Assembly: GCA_964417785.1 (NCBI GenBank)
Contig: CAYQJO010000025.1
Span: 1-29,665, forward strand
DNA: 29,665 bases
Direction of reading: 5' to 3'
Source of the DNA: DAOTUL01 sp034437435
GTDB taxonomy: Bacteria > Chloroflexota > Anaerolineae > Aggregatilineales > Phototrophicaceae
Every line of letters starts with the position of its first letter. Positions within the stretch are counted from its first letter, which is position 1. The translations under genes were made by a program, and so were the position numbers. The notes beneath the pieces are model-generated. The model was not told the origin of the DNA and made no database searches. It worked only from the letters and a program-made list of their open reading frames with translations. Shown one piece after another: positions 1 through 8,059 of the stretch.

Positions 1-943
1 TGGCACTCCCTGGATCGGTCGAAAGGTCGAGCAGGGGATCGGTGGATGCAGGAACCGGGATCAACTCTTGACCGACCTGACCATTGTAGAATATCGCATT
101 GATGTTGCGCGAGTCCATATCCAACCGGGCGCTTGCGTTGATCGCTTCCGGTGAGGTGCTGTTCTGGTAGAGTTCGGGTCGCATGACTTCATCCATGAAT
201 TGAATGCCACCCATCGGCACGATTCCGGTTTGCAGGGGGAGATTCTGGCGTGGAACCGGCTCGCTGGCTAACTGGTAGCCCAACCCGGCGGTGGTCGAGA
301 AACCGGGCCAGGGTTGTTGGGTATAGGCGTTCTCCGCCAGCAGCAGATCGCGCTCGGCGTCGAAGTCACCACTGAGGACATCGCCCACCAGTTCCCCGGC
401 CTCGCCGAAGTCGTTGGGCAGATTGGTCAGCCCGGAGGCCAGCGGCTCAAACAGCAGGCGCAGGTTGTCGGCTACATCGTGAAGTTGTGTGCCTTGCAGC
501 GGAATTACCGCCCGTACATCCAGCGACACATCCAGCGGTTGATCCACCGGCACGTTCATGTTCAGCGCCACCGGCAGATTGGTCCCGCGTGGCAGGGTCA
601 GGCGGACCGAAACCGGTCCACCGAGAATATCGACGCCCTGGCGGATGATGGTCGCATTGACGGTCAGCGGTACATCGGCGGTCAGGACGACATCGGTGTT
701 GGCTTGCAGCGGAATATCCAGGCGCACCGGAATCTGGTCACGTACCGGGATAGTCCAGTCGATAGTGGCCTGATCCAGGCCGACAAAGCTGCTGTGCAGG
801 CCGGTGACCAGTGGTTCCGCGATTTCCTTCTTGATCTCGAAGATGAACAGTCCGGCGGCGATCAGGACAATCACGAGGATGATATTAACAATAAACGAAA
901 AAATGACCATAAATCGCCACAAGAAGCGACCAAGTGTGTACAT
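1..943 (-). CDS. Membrane-anchored beta-rich protein, 3' end beyond the window
   Basis: Reading the minus strand from an ATG at 943 gives 314 codons with no stop up to the window edge, so this is a real but C-terminally incomplete gene. The ATG is preceded by GAGGG four bases upstream. Residues about 11-36 form one hydrophobic segment rich in Ile, Val and Leu. The rest is predicted to be outside the membrane and is rich in alternating beta-type stretches with repeated Asp-Ile-Pro-Leu / Asp-Val-Pro-Leu / Asn-Val-Pro-Val patterns (about residues 65-150). I do not recognise a family; the repeated strands suggest a surface or periplasmic-type beta domain. It lies 78 bases downstream of metK on the same strand but has its own promoter-like sequence. 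Function unknown; that it is coding is well supported by the long open frame, start signal and promoter. Confidence 0.8.
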   Translation of the reverse strand, partial: MYTLGRFLWRFMVIFSFIVNIILVIVLIAAGLFIFEIKKEIAEPLVTGLHSSFVGLDQATIDWTIPVRDQIPVRLDIPLQANTDVVLTADVPLTVNATIIRQGVDILGGPVSVRLTLPRGTNLPVALNMNVPVDQPLDVSLDVRAVIPLQGTQLHDVADNLRLLFEPLASGLTNLPNDFGEAGELVGDVLSGDFDAERDLLLAENAYTQQPWPGFSTTAGLGYQLASEPVPRQNLPLQTGIVPMGGIQFMDEVMRPELYQNSTSPEAINASARLDMDSRNINAIFYNGQVGQELIPVPASTDPLLDLSTDPGSA

Positions 944-946
944 GAT

Positions 947-1004
947 GCCCTCGTTCCCTGGTTGTTTAGCTGTTCCAACTATACAACCCGGATGAAACGA
1001 GGGC
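947..1004. repeat. 9-bp inverted repeat straddling the promoter
   Basis: GCCCTCGTT at 947-955 is the perfect reverse complement of AACGAGGGC at 996-1004. One arm overlaps the -35 box and the other overlaps the ribosome binding site of the 1-943 gene. It could be a repressor site. If transcription started further upstream, it could instead be a hairpin that hides the ribosome binding site. It could also be chance. Confidence 0.4.
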
Positions 1005-1006
1005 AA
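978..1006 (-). promoter_or_regulatory. Sigma-70-type promoter for the 1-943 gene
   Basis: On the minus strand TTGCCC (1006-1001) and TATAGT (983-978) are separated by exactly 17 bases. Transcription would start near 971, giving a leader of about 28 bases that contains the GAGGG ribosome binding site. This supports independent expression of the downstream gene from within the short gap after metK. Confidence 0.55.
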
Positions 1007-1021
1007 CAAATCACACCTTAA

Positions 1022-2239
1022 TTATTCGAGGCCCGCCTCGCGGCGCAGCACATCGGCTTTGTCGGTCTTCTCCCAGGGGACTTCGATGTCGTCACGTCCG
1101 AAGTGACCGTAGGCGGCCACCTGCTTGTAAATGGGGCGGCGCAGGTCCAGGTCACGGATGATAGCTGCCGGACGCATATCGAAGTGCTTGTGGATGAGTT
1201 CGGCGATTTTTTCGTCATCGATTGCGCCAGTGCCAAAGGTTTCGACGGCCAGCGAGGTCGGACGCGCCACGCCGATAGCATAAGACACCTGAAGCTCGAA
1301 GCGGCTGGCAATGCCGGCGGCGACGATGTTTTTAGCGATGTAGCGGGTCATGTAGGCGGCGCTGCGGTCCACTTTGGTGGCATCTTTGCCGGAGAATGCC
1401 CCGCCACCGTGACGGGCGACGCCGCCGTAGGTATCGACAATGATCTTGCGCCCGGTCAGGCCGGCGTCGCCCAATGGGCCACCGGTCACGAAGCGCCCGG
1501 TCGGGTTGACGAAGATGCGGGTGTGATCGTCCATAAGGTGCTGTGGCACGACCTCGGTGATGACATGCTCGATGATTTGCTCGCGGATTTCCTTCTGCGT
1601 GATGTTGGGGGCATGCTGTGTCGAGATAACGATGGTGTCTACCCGCTTGGGCTTGCCATAAGCGTATTCGACCGTCACCTGGCTCTTGGAATCCGGGCGC
1701 AGCCACGCGAGTTCATGTGACTTGCGGGCCTCAGCCAGACGTCGCACCAGCTTATGGGCCAGCGAAATGGTGAGCGGCATCAATTCGGGGGTCTCGTCGC
1801 AGGCAAATCCGATCATCATACCCTGGTCGCCAGCGCCGATGGCATCGATTTCGGCGTCGCTCATCTGGCCTTCACGCGCTTCGAGGGCCTGATCCACACC
1901 CTGGGCGATGTCAGGCGACTGCTCTTTGACCGACACAATGACGCCGCATGTCTCAGCGTCGAAGCCGAATTTGCCCCGTGTATAGCCAATGTCGGTCACG
2001 GTCTCGCGGATGAGCTTTTCAATATCGACATAAGCGCTGGTGGAAATCTCCCCGAACACCAGCACCAGGCCGGTCGTTGTTGAGGTCTCGCAGGCCACAC
2101 GCGCCATCGGGTCCTGTTCCAGGATGGCATCCAGCACTGCATCGGAAATCTGGTCACACATTTTGTCCGGATGACCCTCGGAAACCGACTCCGATGTGAA
2201 GAAGTAACTGGGTGATGTCATGAAAGTTGTGTTGATCAT
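1022..2239 (-). CDS. metK: S-adenosylmethionine synthetase
   Basis: Makes S-adenosylmethionine from ATP and methionine in the cytosol. The 405-residue product has the usual family length and all signature blocks: GHPDKMCDQISDAVLDA near the N-terminus, GAGDQGMMIGFACDE in the middle domain, FVNPTGRFVTGGPLGDAGLTG, and the glycine-rich P-loop-like block GGGAFSGKDATKVDRSA. The start at 2239 (ATG-ATC-AAC) is preceded by GGGAG with eight bases of spacing. A longer frame continuing upstream to 2311 reads through the riboswitch terminator hairpin and is not credible. Expression should be switched off by SAM through the riboswitch and terminator directly upstream. Identity is certain. Confidence 0.98.
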   Translation of the reverse strand: MINTTFMTSPSYFFTSESVSEGHPDKMCDQISDAVLDAILEQDPMARVACETSTTTGLVLVFGEISTSAYVDIEKLIRETVTDIGYTRGKFGFDAETCGVIVSVKEQSPDIAQGVDQALEAREGQMSDAEIDAIGAGDQGMMIGFACDETPELMPLTISLAHKLVRRLAEARKSHELAWLRPDSKSQVTVEYAYGKPKRVDTIVISTQHAPNITQKEIREQIIEHVITEVVPQHLMDDHTRIFVNPTGRFVTGGPLGDAGLTGRKIIVDTYGGVARHGGGAFSGKDATKVDRSAAYMTRYIAKNIVAAGIASRFELQVSYAIGVARPTSLAVETFGTGAIDDEKIAELIHKHFDMRPAAIIRDLDLRRPIYKQVAAYGHFGRDDIEVPWEKTDKADVLRREAGLE

Positions 2240-2261
2240 GCTTGGTACTCCCTTCGCACAT

Positions 2262-2289
2262 AAAAAAGCGCCTCGTGAGGAAGAGGCGC
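2262..2289 (-). terminator. Riboswitch-controlled intrinsic terminator before metK
   Basis: On the minus strand GCGCCTC (2289-2283) and GAGGCGC (2274-2268) form a perfect 7-bp stem with an 8-base loop, followed by six Ts (2267-2262). It lies between the SAM aptamer and the metK start, the expected expression platform of an S-box leader. Confidence 0.9.
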
Positions 2290-2305
2290 AATATCGGCTG
2301 ATATA

Positions 2306-2410
2306 GGTCATCTTCCAGAGGTAATCTCTGTTGGAATTGGCACCTTTCCGACTCTTCGGAGGTTGCCGCGGCTTCGTAGGGCCATTCCCTCCACCGCTCT
2401 TGATGAGATT
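2306..2410 (-). ncRNA. SAM-I riboswitch (S-box leader)
   Basis: The minus strand shows the S-box core in order: TCATCAAGAGCGGTGGAGGG, then ATGGCCC, then a GAAGCCGCGGCAACC block, then a short hairpin and AAGGTGCCAATTCC, and a closing GATGA that pairs with the opening TCATC to make P1. This is the consensus of the SAM-I family, and it lies directly upstream of the SAM synthetase gene. Binding of SAM would favour the downstream terminator, giving feedback control of metK. Confidence 0.96.
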
Positions 2411-2422
2411 GTTTAGCCAAGC

Positions 2423-2451
2423 ATGTTATCACATCTGTCGTGGTAGAACAA
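2423..2451 (-). promoter_or_regulatory. Promoter of the SAM riboswitch-metK transcript
   Basis: TTGTTC (2451-2446) and TAACAT (2428-2423) on the minus strand are 17 bases apart. The expected start near 2416 is only a few bases before the aptamer's 5' strand, which fits a short S-box leader. The -35 box overlaps the last base of the upstream folE gene (stop at 2452). Confidence 0.6.
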
Positions 2452-3183
2452 TTACGGATTCCGTAATGTGAGCAAGTTCATGACCTCCGCCCGCAAACCC
2501 GAATCGGTTTTGAATACGCCGCGTGTGGCGGTAGTGGTGGTGGCGGCTTCGTGCAGTTTGACCCCGCGTGATGACATGCAGCCGTGCGTTACATTGTAGA
2601 GGACGACCATCACGCCTTTTGGTTTGACCAGTTCCATGAGGGCATCCGCCGTCTGGTGGCCGATACGCTCCTGAAGCTGAAAACGGCGGGCGTAAATATC
2701 CAGGATTCGGCCCAGCTTGGAAAGGCCGAGCAGGTGCTTATCCGGGATATAGGCGACCGCGCCGTATCCCTCGATGGCCGCGAGATGGTGGCTGCACAGG
2801 CTGTGGAAGCGCATGTCTTTGACCATCACGATGTCGTCAGTACTGCCGGTGTTGGGGAAGACCGTCACCTCATCTTCCGGTGCGCGACCATAACCGTTGG
2901 CCCAGAAGTCCAGGTAGGCTTTGGCGACGCGCTTCGGTGTATCGGTGTAATTGGGATCATCCCAATTGACGTTGAAGGCGTCCAGCAGATCACGGATGGC
3001 ATTTTCTACAGCTTCCATTTGCTCTGGCGACCGGGTGAGGACTTCGGTCTGTTCGTAATCCTCTACCACGTCCAGTTCATTTCTCAGGTCGGGCAGCCAC
3101 TCAATTCTGGTCCGGTGGCCGTTACTCAGTTCTTTTTTCTGCATCATAAGTGGTTCCACGTACTGTCGCCACGATGGGCGCAA
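2452..3183 (-). CDS. folE: GTP cyclohydrolase I
   Basis: Converts GTP to 7,8-dihydroneopterin triphosphate, the first step of pterin and folate synthesis. The type I signature is complete: FHSLCSHHL (Cys130, His132, His133 counted from the start chosen here), then GLSKLGRILDIYARRFQLQERIG, and THGCMSSRGV with the second zinc cysteine. I chose a TTG start at 3183 because a perfect AGGAGG lies six bases upstream; the first ATGs in frame (3147 and 3144) have no comparable site. The product is 243 residues. The open frame extends further to 3621, but there it only shadows the divergent folB-like gene. The N-terminal 50 residues are not conserved. Identity is secure; the start is likely. Confidence 0.95.
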   Translation of the reverse strand: MRPSWRQYVEPLMMQKKELSNGHRTRIEWLPDLRNELDVVEDYEQTEVLTRSPEQMEAVENAIRDLLDAFNVNWDDPNYTDTPKRVAKAYLDFWANGYGRAPEDEVTVFPNTGSTDDIVMVKDMRFHSLCSHHLAAIEGYGAVAYIPDKHLLGLSKLGRILDIYARRFQLQERIGHQTADALMELVKPKGVMVVLYNVTHGCMSSRGVKLHEAATTTTATRGVFKTDSGLRAEVMNLLTLRNP

Positions 3184-3302
3184 TGTACGCCTCCTGTATG
3201 GATTACAATGTTCAATAAGCTCAAAACGTTTAAAACATAGCACTACCACATTATCTTTATCTCTGATTCGGGTGAGTGCTTCCTTACAATAGATGGGCCG
3301 GG

Positions 3303-3308
3303 TATACT
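3303..3308 (+). promoter_or_regulatory. Possible -10 box for the folB/folK pair
   Basis: TATACT at 3303-3308 is a good -10 hexamer, followed by GGAGG and the ATG at 3331. No convincing -35 lies 16-18 bases upstream, so this is tentative. Confidence 0.3.
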
Positions 3309-3330
3309 GTGATCTTACGGAGGACGACAT

Positions 3331-3693
3331 ATGACCGACATAATCGAAATCGACCATTTGCGACTGCGCTGCATCATCGGCTTCAGCCAACATGAACTCA
3401 AGGACAAGCAGGATGTCATCATCAGTTTGCGCATTCGCACTGATATGCGCCGGGCCGGGGAAACCGATGACCCGGATGACACCTTCAACTACCGTACTGT
3501 GACCAAAGCCATCATCGCGCATGTTGAGGAGTCGCGCTACAAGCTGGTCGAGGCGCTGGCGGGTGCGATTGCCCGGATCACGGTCGAACACGGAGCGGAA
3601 TGGGTGCAGGTGCGCGTACACAAGCCGGGGGCGCTGCGTTTCTCCGATAGTGTTGGTGTGGTAATTGAGAGGACACCGGCGGACTATGCCTGA
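3331..3693 (+). CDS. Dihydroneopterin aldolase/epimerase family protein (FolB/FolX-like)
   Basis: A 120-residue T-fold protein of the FolB/FolX family, which either splits dihydroneopterin (FolB) or epimerises dihydroneopterin triphosphate (FolX). The family's catalytic residues are present: Glu22, Tyr54, Glu74 and Lys98. The string NYRTVTKAIIAHVEESRYKL and the later ALRFSDSV resemble, from memory, Escherichia coli FolX at least as much as FolB, so the exact reaction is open. GGAGG lies just before the ATG. It is divergent from folE and overlaps the folK-like gene by eight bases, so the two are probably translated together. Family certain; aldolase or epimerase undecided. Confidence 0.88.
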   Translation: MTDIIEIDHLRLRCIIGFSQHELKDKQDVIISLRIRTDMRRAGETDDPDDTFNYRTVTKAIIAHVEESRYKLVEALAGAIARITVEHGAEWVQVRVHKPGALRFSDSVGVVIERTPADYA

Positions 3694-4183
3694 TGTGATC
3701 TATGTCTCGATTGGCTCCAACATTGAGCCAGAAAAGCACTTGCGGCAAGCGGTTGCTGCGCTGCACCAGACCGGCACGGTGCTGGCGGTGTCATCGGTCT
3801 ACCAGTCACCGCCGTTCGGCTTCACCGATCAGCCCGATTTTCTTGATATTGTGGTGGCGCTGACAACGGATATGGCTCCGGCGGACTTCAAGCAACGGCT
3901 TTATGCCATCGAGCGCGAGTCCGGGCGCGACCGGGCGTCACAGGCCAACAAATACGGCCCACTCACCCTGGATATGGATATTCTGCTGTGGGGTGAGACG
4001 TCGTTCAGTTTCGGCAGTAAGCCCTGGTCGGTGCCGGATCAGGGTATTGTCGAACAGGCAGCGGTGGCGATTCCGCTGGCAGAAATTGCGCCCGATGTGG
4101 TTCACCCAATCGAGAATGTCAGCATCGCCACCATCGCCAGCCGCTTCGATCCAGATGCTATCACCCGAATCGGGAACCTTTGA
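3686..4183 (+). CDS. folK: HPPK-family protein (FolK-like) with altered active-site residues
   Basis: The family transfers pyrophosphate from ATP to 6-hydroxymethyl-dihydropterin. The 165-residue product has the fold signature: YVSIGSNIEPEKHLRQAV, VYQSPPFGFTDQPDFLDIVV, GRDR, and YGPLTLDMDIL carrying both magnesium aspartates (Asp96, Asp98). Against the E. coli enzyme, three usually conserved positions differ: the Arg of GPRTLD is Leu93, the His of VPH is Asp118, and the Arg seven residues before the PLxEIAP block is Gln124. It may be weakly active, act on another pterin, or be a non-catalytic relative. ATG 3686 is preferred over an upstream in-frame ATG at 3665 because it gives the normal N-terminus. 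The end abuts the next gene. Confidence 0.85.
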   Translation: MPDVIYVSIGSNIEPEKHLRQAVAALHQTGTVLAVSSVYQSPPFGFTDQPDFLDIVVALTTDMAPADFKQRLYAIERESGRDRASQANKYGPLTLDMDILLWGETSFSFGSKPWSVPDQGIVEQAAVAIPLAEIAPDVVHPIENVSIATIASRFDPDAITRIGNL

Positions 4184-4191
4184 CCGGTTCC

Positions 4192-6153
4192 ATGCGACAC
4201 ACAGATATGTTACGGCATATTCTCCATCCTTTGTTGGTCGCCAGTGCGGTCGCGCTGATGATCTTGAGCGCTTATCTGTTCAAGGATGTATCCAACGACG
4301 GACGGCGCGAACTGGCGGCACTGGCGGTGCTGTGTGTGGGTGTTTTGTCTGTATATGCGACGCTCTATATCCAGAACCTGCCGGATACGGTGTGGCTGGC
4401 CGATGAGACGGATCGGGTGCGCGTGTTCTGGCCGCCGCTGCTGCTGGGTGTTGGGTGCTTGCTGCTGCTGGCAGAGATCAGCGGCAATGTGCTGGACCAG
4501 CCCTATCATTTACGCGCAACCAACCACCTGCAATTCGGTCTGCTTGTGTTGGGTGTGCTGCTGGTGGCCTGGGGCGGTGCTGGACGCTGGCACACCTGGC
4601 GCAGGCTCATCCGGTTGGACTGGTCGCTGGCTGGTTTGATCGTGGTCGTAGCGCTTGGCCTGGGCGTGCGGGCCTGGAAGTTAGAAACGGCGGTCCATTT
4701 TTTCGTGGACGAGATCAACTTCGGCAGCAGTGTGGTCTACGCAGCGGAGAACGATTTTGTCCCGCTGCTGGTACCGTTCCACGCGATTGCAGCTTTTCCC
4801 TATGTTTATCCCTACTGGCAAAGTCTGGCTGTGGACGTTTTCGGTTGGACACTGACCGCCATGCGCAGTGTCAGTGTGGTCATCGGTGTGCTGACCATCC
4901 CGGCGGTGTATCTGCTGGGGCGGACGTTCTTTGACCGCTGGACCGGTCTGCTGGCGGCGCTGCTGCTGGCGACCTTTCCGCCGCATATCCACTTCAGCCG
5001 GCTGGGCATCAACAATGTGGCCGATGTGCTGGTTGGGACGCTGCTGCTGGCGTTTCTGGCACGCGGACTCAAGCACCGGCGGCAGGTCGATTTTGCGCTG
5101 GCAGGTGTCATGTTGGGGTTGTCGCAGTATTTTTACGAGGGCGGGCGGGTGCTGTATCCGCTGCTGGTGGCGGTGTTCCTGGCGCTGATTCTCCTGTTGA
5201 GACAGATCAAACCGGCAGGACTACCACTGATTCGGCGGGTGGTGCTGATGCTGGTGATCGGGTTCATCATCGCCATGCCGGTGTATTACACGCTGGCGGC
5301 GCTGGATAAGCCCTTTTTGCACCGTTTTGATACAACCGGCGTCGGCGGTAGCTATCACCAGCGGCAGGTGAAGAACCAGAGTGAGCAGGCATTAGTGGAA
5401 CATATCACCTGGCCGCTGCGCATCTACGTCAACATGCCGGAACGCAGCACCTTCTACGGCGGCGAGACGGCATTGCTGCTGGCGGTGGCCGTGCCGTTTT
5501 TCTTCCTGGGTATCGGTTATGCGGTGTGGCGCTGGCATGATCCGGGTCTGCTGCTGCTCTTGCTGTGGGTGCTGGCGACCTCAGCGGGCAGCATGGCGCT
5601 GTCTACCAGTGCTTATGCCGCCCGGTATGTGGTAGCTTTCCCGGCGCTGGTGCTGCTGGTGGCTGTCGGGATACGCTATCTGACCACACTGCCGCTCTTA
5701 TCCCCGCGGATTGTATATCCGTTGATCGGATTGGCACTGACATTCACCCAGGTTGATTATTACTTCAACACACATCTGGATGTCTATAACCGCCAGCTTC
5801 GTCCCGCCCTCGATATTCAGGATGCCGTTTTCCGCACGGTCGATTTGCCACCGCAAACACAAAGCTGTGTGGTGGTGAATGCACCGGTATCCGAGTGGTT
5901 CTATCGCGGTATTCAGTATTATTTGACTCGGCGCAGCGATTTGTGCTTCCTCGACCGGCAGATGGTTTCACCGGCAGCGATTGAAGCGCTCTCGCAGGAT
6001 CGCTGGCTGGCGCTGTTCTACAACCGGTATGACGAGCAGACTGCCGACGCCATCGAGCAGGCTGCCGTACAGGTTTTTGGCCCGTTTTACAGTCCCTTCG
6101 AGACGGTTCCGGATGAGTCGCAGTATGTGCTGTATTACGCGAAGGCCGAATAA
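4192..6153 (+). CDS. ArnT/PMT-like polytopic membrane glycosyltransferase, first copy
   Basis: A 653-residue protein with about 11-13 hydrophobic segments, resembling the GT-C glycosyltransferases of the GT39/ArnT type. These transfer sugars from a polyprenyl-phosphate carrier on the outer face of the membrane. The first large loop holds FFVDEINFGSS with Asp173-Glu174, matching the acidic catalytic motif of the family. It is followed by YPYWQ, FPPHIHFSRLGINN and QYFYEGGRVLYPLL. The C-terminal soluble part (about 540-653) is shorter than in eukaryotic PMTs. Start: ATG 4192 chosen; a TTG at 4180 is possible; no strong ribosome binding site is visible. It is followed after two bases by a clear paralogue, and the pair opens the exopolysaccharide operon. 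Substrate unknown. Confidence 0.87.
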   Translation: MRHTDMLRHILHPLLVASAVALMILSAYLFKDVSNDGRRELAALAVLCVGVLSVYATLYIQNLPDTVWLADETDRVRVFWPPLLLGVGCLLLLAEISGNVLDQPYHLRATNHLQFGLLVLGVLLVAWGGAGRWHTWRRLIRLDWSLAGLIVVVALGLGVRAWKLETAVHFFVDEINFGSSVVYAAENDFVPLLVPFHAIAAFPYVYPYWQSLAVDVFGWTLTAMRSVSVVIGVLTIPAVYLLGRTFFDRWTGLLAALLLATFPPHIHFSRLGINNVADVLVGTLLLAFLARGLKHRRQVDFALAGVMLGLSQYFYEGGRVLYPLLVAVFLALILLLRQIKPAGLPLIRRVVLMLVIGFIIAMPVYYTLAALDKPFLHRFDTTGVGGSYHQRQVKNQSEQALVEHITWPLRIYVNMPERSTFYGGETALLLAVAVPFFFLGIGYAVWRWHDPGLLLLLLWVLATSAGSMALSTSAYAARYVVAFPALVLLVAVGIRYLTTLPLLSPRIVYPLIGLALTFTQVDYYFNTHLDVYNRQLRPALDIQDAVFRTVDLPPQTQSCVVVNAPVSEWFYRGIQYYLTRRSDLCFLDRQMVSPAAIEALSQDRWLALFYNRYDEQTADAIEQAAVQVFGPFYSPFETVPDESQYVLYYAKAE

Positions 6154-6155
6154 CC

Positions 6156-8024
6156 GTGCTGCTGCCTGCCGGACTGATGATGTTGAGCGCGGTTGGATTT
6201 CTTGCCGATTGGCGGGTGGGCGCAGTCCTGGTGTTGTTCGGGCTGGGGGCGATGGGTTGGCAGCGGCAGTCTGTACCGGCTGTGCGTGTGCCGCCGCTCA
6301 GTCCGCTGAACATCCGCTGGCCGCTGCTGGCTGTGGGTGCGCTGGTGATGCTGGGGCTGCCGTTTGTCGCTTTGCCGCATCATATCCAGTTTGGGCTGCT
6401 GGTGGTGGGAATTGTTCTTTACCTCACCTCCAAAGGCGGACCAACGGTTCGGCAGGGGGTGAGATCGATCAATGGGCTGCTGCTTGCCATTGTGCTGCTG
6501 ACATTCGGACTGCGGGTGTGGAATCTGGACACGGCGGTGCATTTCTTTCTCGATGAAGTGAATTTCAGCAACGGGGTGCTGCTGCTGGAAGATCAGCCGT
6601 ATTTCTCGCTGCTCGCTCCCTTCGGTGACATCGCCGCTTTCCCGGCAGTCTATCCCTACTGGCAGGGATTGATGACCGGCATCTTTGGCAACTCACTGCT
6701 GGCACTGCGGCTTGTCAGCGTGGTCTTCGGTGTGTTGACGGTCCCGGCGGTCTACCGGTTGGCCTGCGAGTTGTTCGACCGGCACACGGCGCTGCTGGCG
6801 GCACTGATCCTGGCGACGTTCCCACCCCATATTCACCTCAGTCGCACGGGTATCAACAACATCGCCGATCCCTTTTTCGGCACCTTCATGCTGTATTTTC
6901 TGGTTCGCGGTCGCGGCCATGCCGCTGATTTTGTCCTGGCAGGTGTCATGCTCGGTCTGACTCAGTATTTTTACGAGGGCGGGCGGCTCCTGTTTCCGCT
7001 GCTGGCGTTGACCTGGTTGGTTTATCGGCGCATGTGGCGACCGCTGGTTCTGGTGGCAGCAGTCGGCCTGCTGGTGGCAGCGCCGGTCTATATCACTCTG
7101 GTCCGGATGGACGCATCATTGTTTCAGCGGTTCTCCCGCCTGGGGGTGGGCAGTCAATACTGGCAGGAAGCCACCGGCGACATAATGGTGGCTCTGCGCG
7201 AACGCTTCCAGAATGCGGCCCTGCATTACGTCAATTTGCCCGACGCAAGCCTATCCTATGGGGGAGACACGCCGCTGGTGCTGGTGTGGGCGGTTCCGTT
7301 TTTCCTACTCGGTATCGGATATGCATTATGGCATCCGGGGCGAGCCGGTCTGCCCTTGATGTGGCTGGCGGCTGCGGTCATCGGTAACGGCCTGATCGTA
7401 TCAAGCAACTGGGCCGTGCGTCATGCGGTGGGATTCCCGGCGGTCGCCTTGTTGATCGCGGTCGGTTTGCGCTATGGATTGGCCGCCGGTGGACGGTTGA
7501 TCGTGCGGTTGGGCTTGGTGTCCTCTGATGCGACGCAGGAACAGCCGGTGCTGGCTTTCCACCTGGTCCCGGCACTCGCGCTGGTCATCGCCGCTGCCAG
7601 CAGCCTGTACTATTTCGGCCCGCATCTTGCCCGGTTGAATCACCAGTTGCGACCGGAATCCGACATCCAGGACGCGATTTTCCGGTCGGCGGCCTTCCCG
7701 CCGGGGACACCCGTGACGATCATCACCGGGCGTCCGCAGAATCCAACTGAGCGCCAGTTCTTCGGCCACATCCGTGACTTCATTGCCGACCATATCACAC
7801 TACACTTCGTCACGGCGGCGGAACTGGACCTTGAATTCATGTTGAGCCTGCCACTGGCTGATGTGCAGGCGTTTTTTGTGGAACCAGACGACGCCGGGTC
7901 GCGTCAATTTTTGCGTGATTTCCAGGTGGATACAGACAGACCGTTGGCGAGTCCATATGACTCGGTACCGGCGGCGCGTCAATTCGATCTGTATTATACG
8001 CTGGCCCTACAACAAACAGGTTGA
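6156..8024 (+). CDS. ArnT/PMT-like polytopic membrane glycosyltransferase, second copy
   Basis: A 622-residue paralogue of the preceding gene. It shares FFLDEVNFSNG (Asp133-Glu134, catalytic acidic pair), AAFPAVYPYWQG, FPPHIHLSRTGINN and QYFYEGGRLLFPLL in the same order. Many hydrophobic segments follow, ending in a soluble C-terminal part. The N-terminus is about 40 residues shorter than that of copy one. The GTG start at 6156 has GAAGG about eight bases upstream, inside the end of the previous gene, so the two are probably translationally coupled. The two copies have diverged mainly in the C-terminal soluble part, suggesting different acceptors or donors. Predicted to act in surface glycan or glycoprotein modification. 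Confidence 0.87.
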   Translation: MLLPAGLMMLSAVGFLADWRVGAVLVLFGLGAMGWQRQSVPAVRVPPLSPLNIRWPLLAVGALVMLGLPFVALPHHIQFGLLVVGIVLYLTSKGGPTVRQGVRSINGLLLAIVLLTFGLRVWNLDTAVHFFLDEVNFSNGVLLLEDQPYFSLLAPFGDIAAFPAVYPYWQGLMTGIFGNSLLALRLVSVVFGVLTVPAVYRLACELFDRHTALLAALILATFPPHIHLSRTGINNIADPFFGTFMLYFLVRGRGHAADFVLAGVMLGLTQYFYEGGRLLFPLLALTWLVYRRMWRPLVLVAAVGLLVAAPVYITLVRMDASLFQRFSRLGVGSQYWQEATGDIMVALRERFQNAALHYVNLPDASLSYGGDTPLVLVWAVPFFLLGIGYALWHPGRAGLPLMWLAAAVIGNGLIVSSNWAVRHAVGFPAVALLIAVGLRYGLAAGGRLIVRLGLVSSDATQEQPVLAFHLVPALALVIAAASSLYYFGPHLARLNHQLRPESDIQDAIFRSAAFPPGTPVTIITGRPQNPTERQFFGHIRDFIADHITLHFVTAAELDLEFMLSLPLADVQAFFVEPDDAGSRQFLRDFQVDTDRPLASPYDSVPAARQFDLYYTLALQQTG

Positions 8025-8059
8025 TGGGGTACAATAACGCCGTTTTTGAGGAGGTGTTC

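Noticed and set aside
1103..1720. 205-codon plus-strand frame opposite metK
   Set aside because: Antisense to a certain gene, no ribosome binding site and no recognisable domain.
2240..2311. N-terminal extension of MetK
   Set aside because: These codons cover the riboswitch terminator and the end of the aptamer; a proper ATG with GGGAG lies at 2239.
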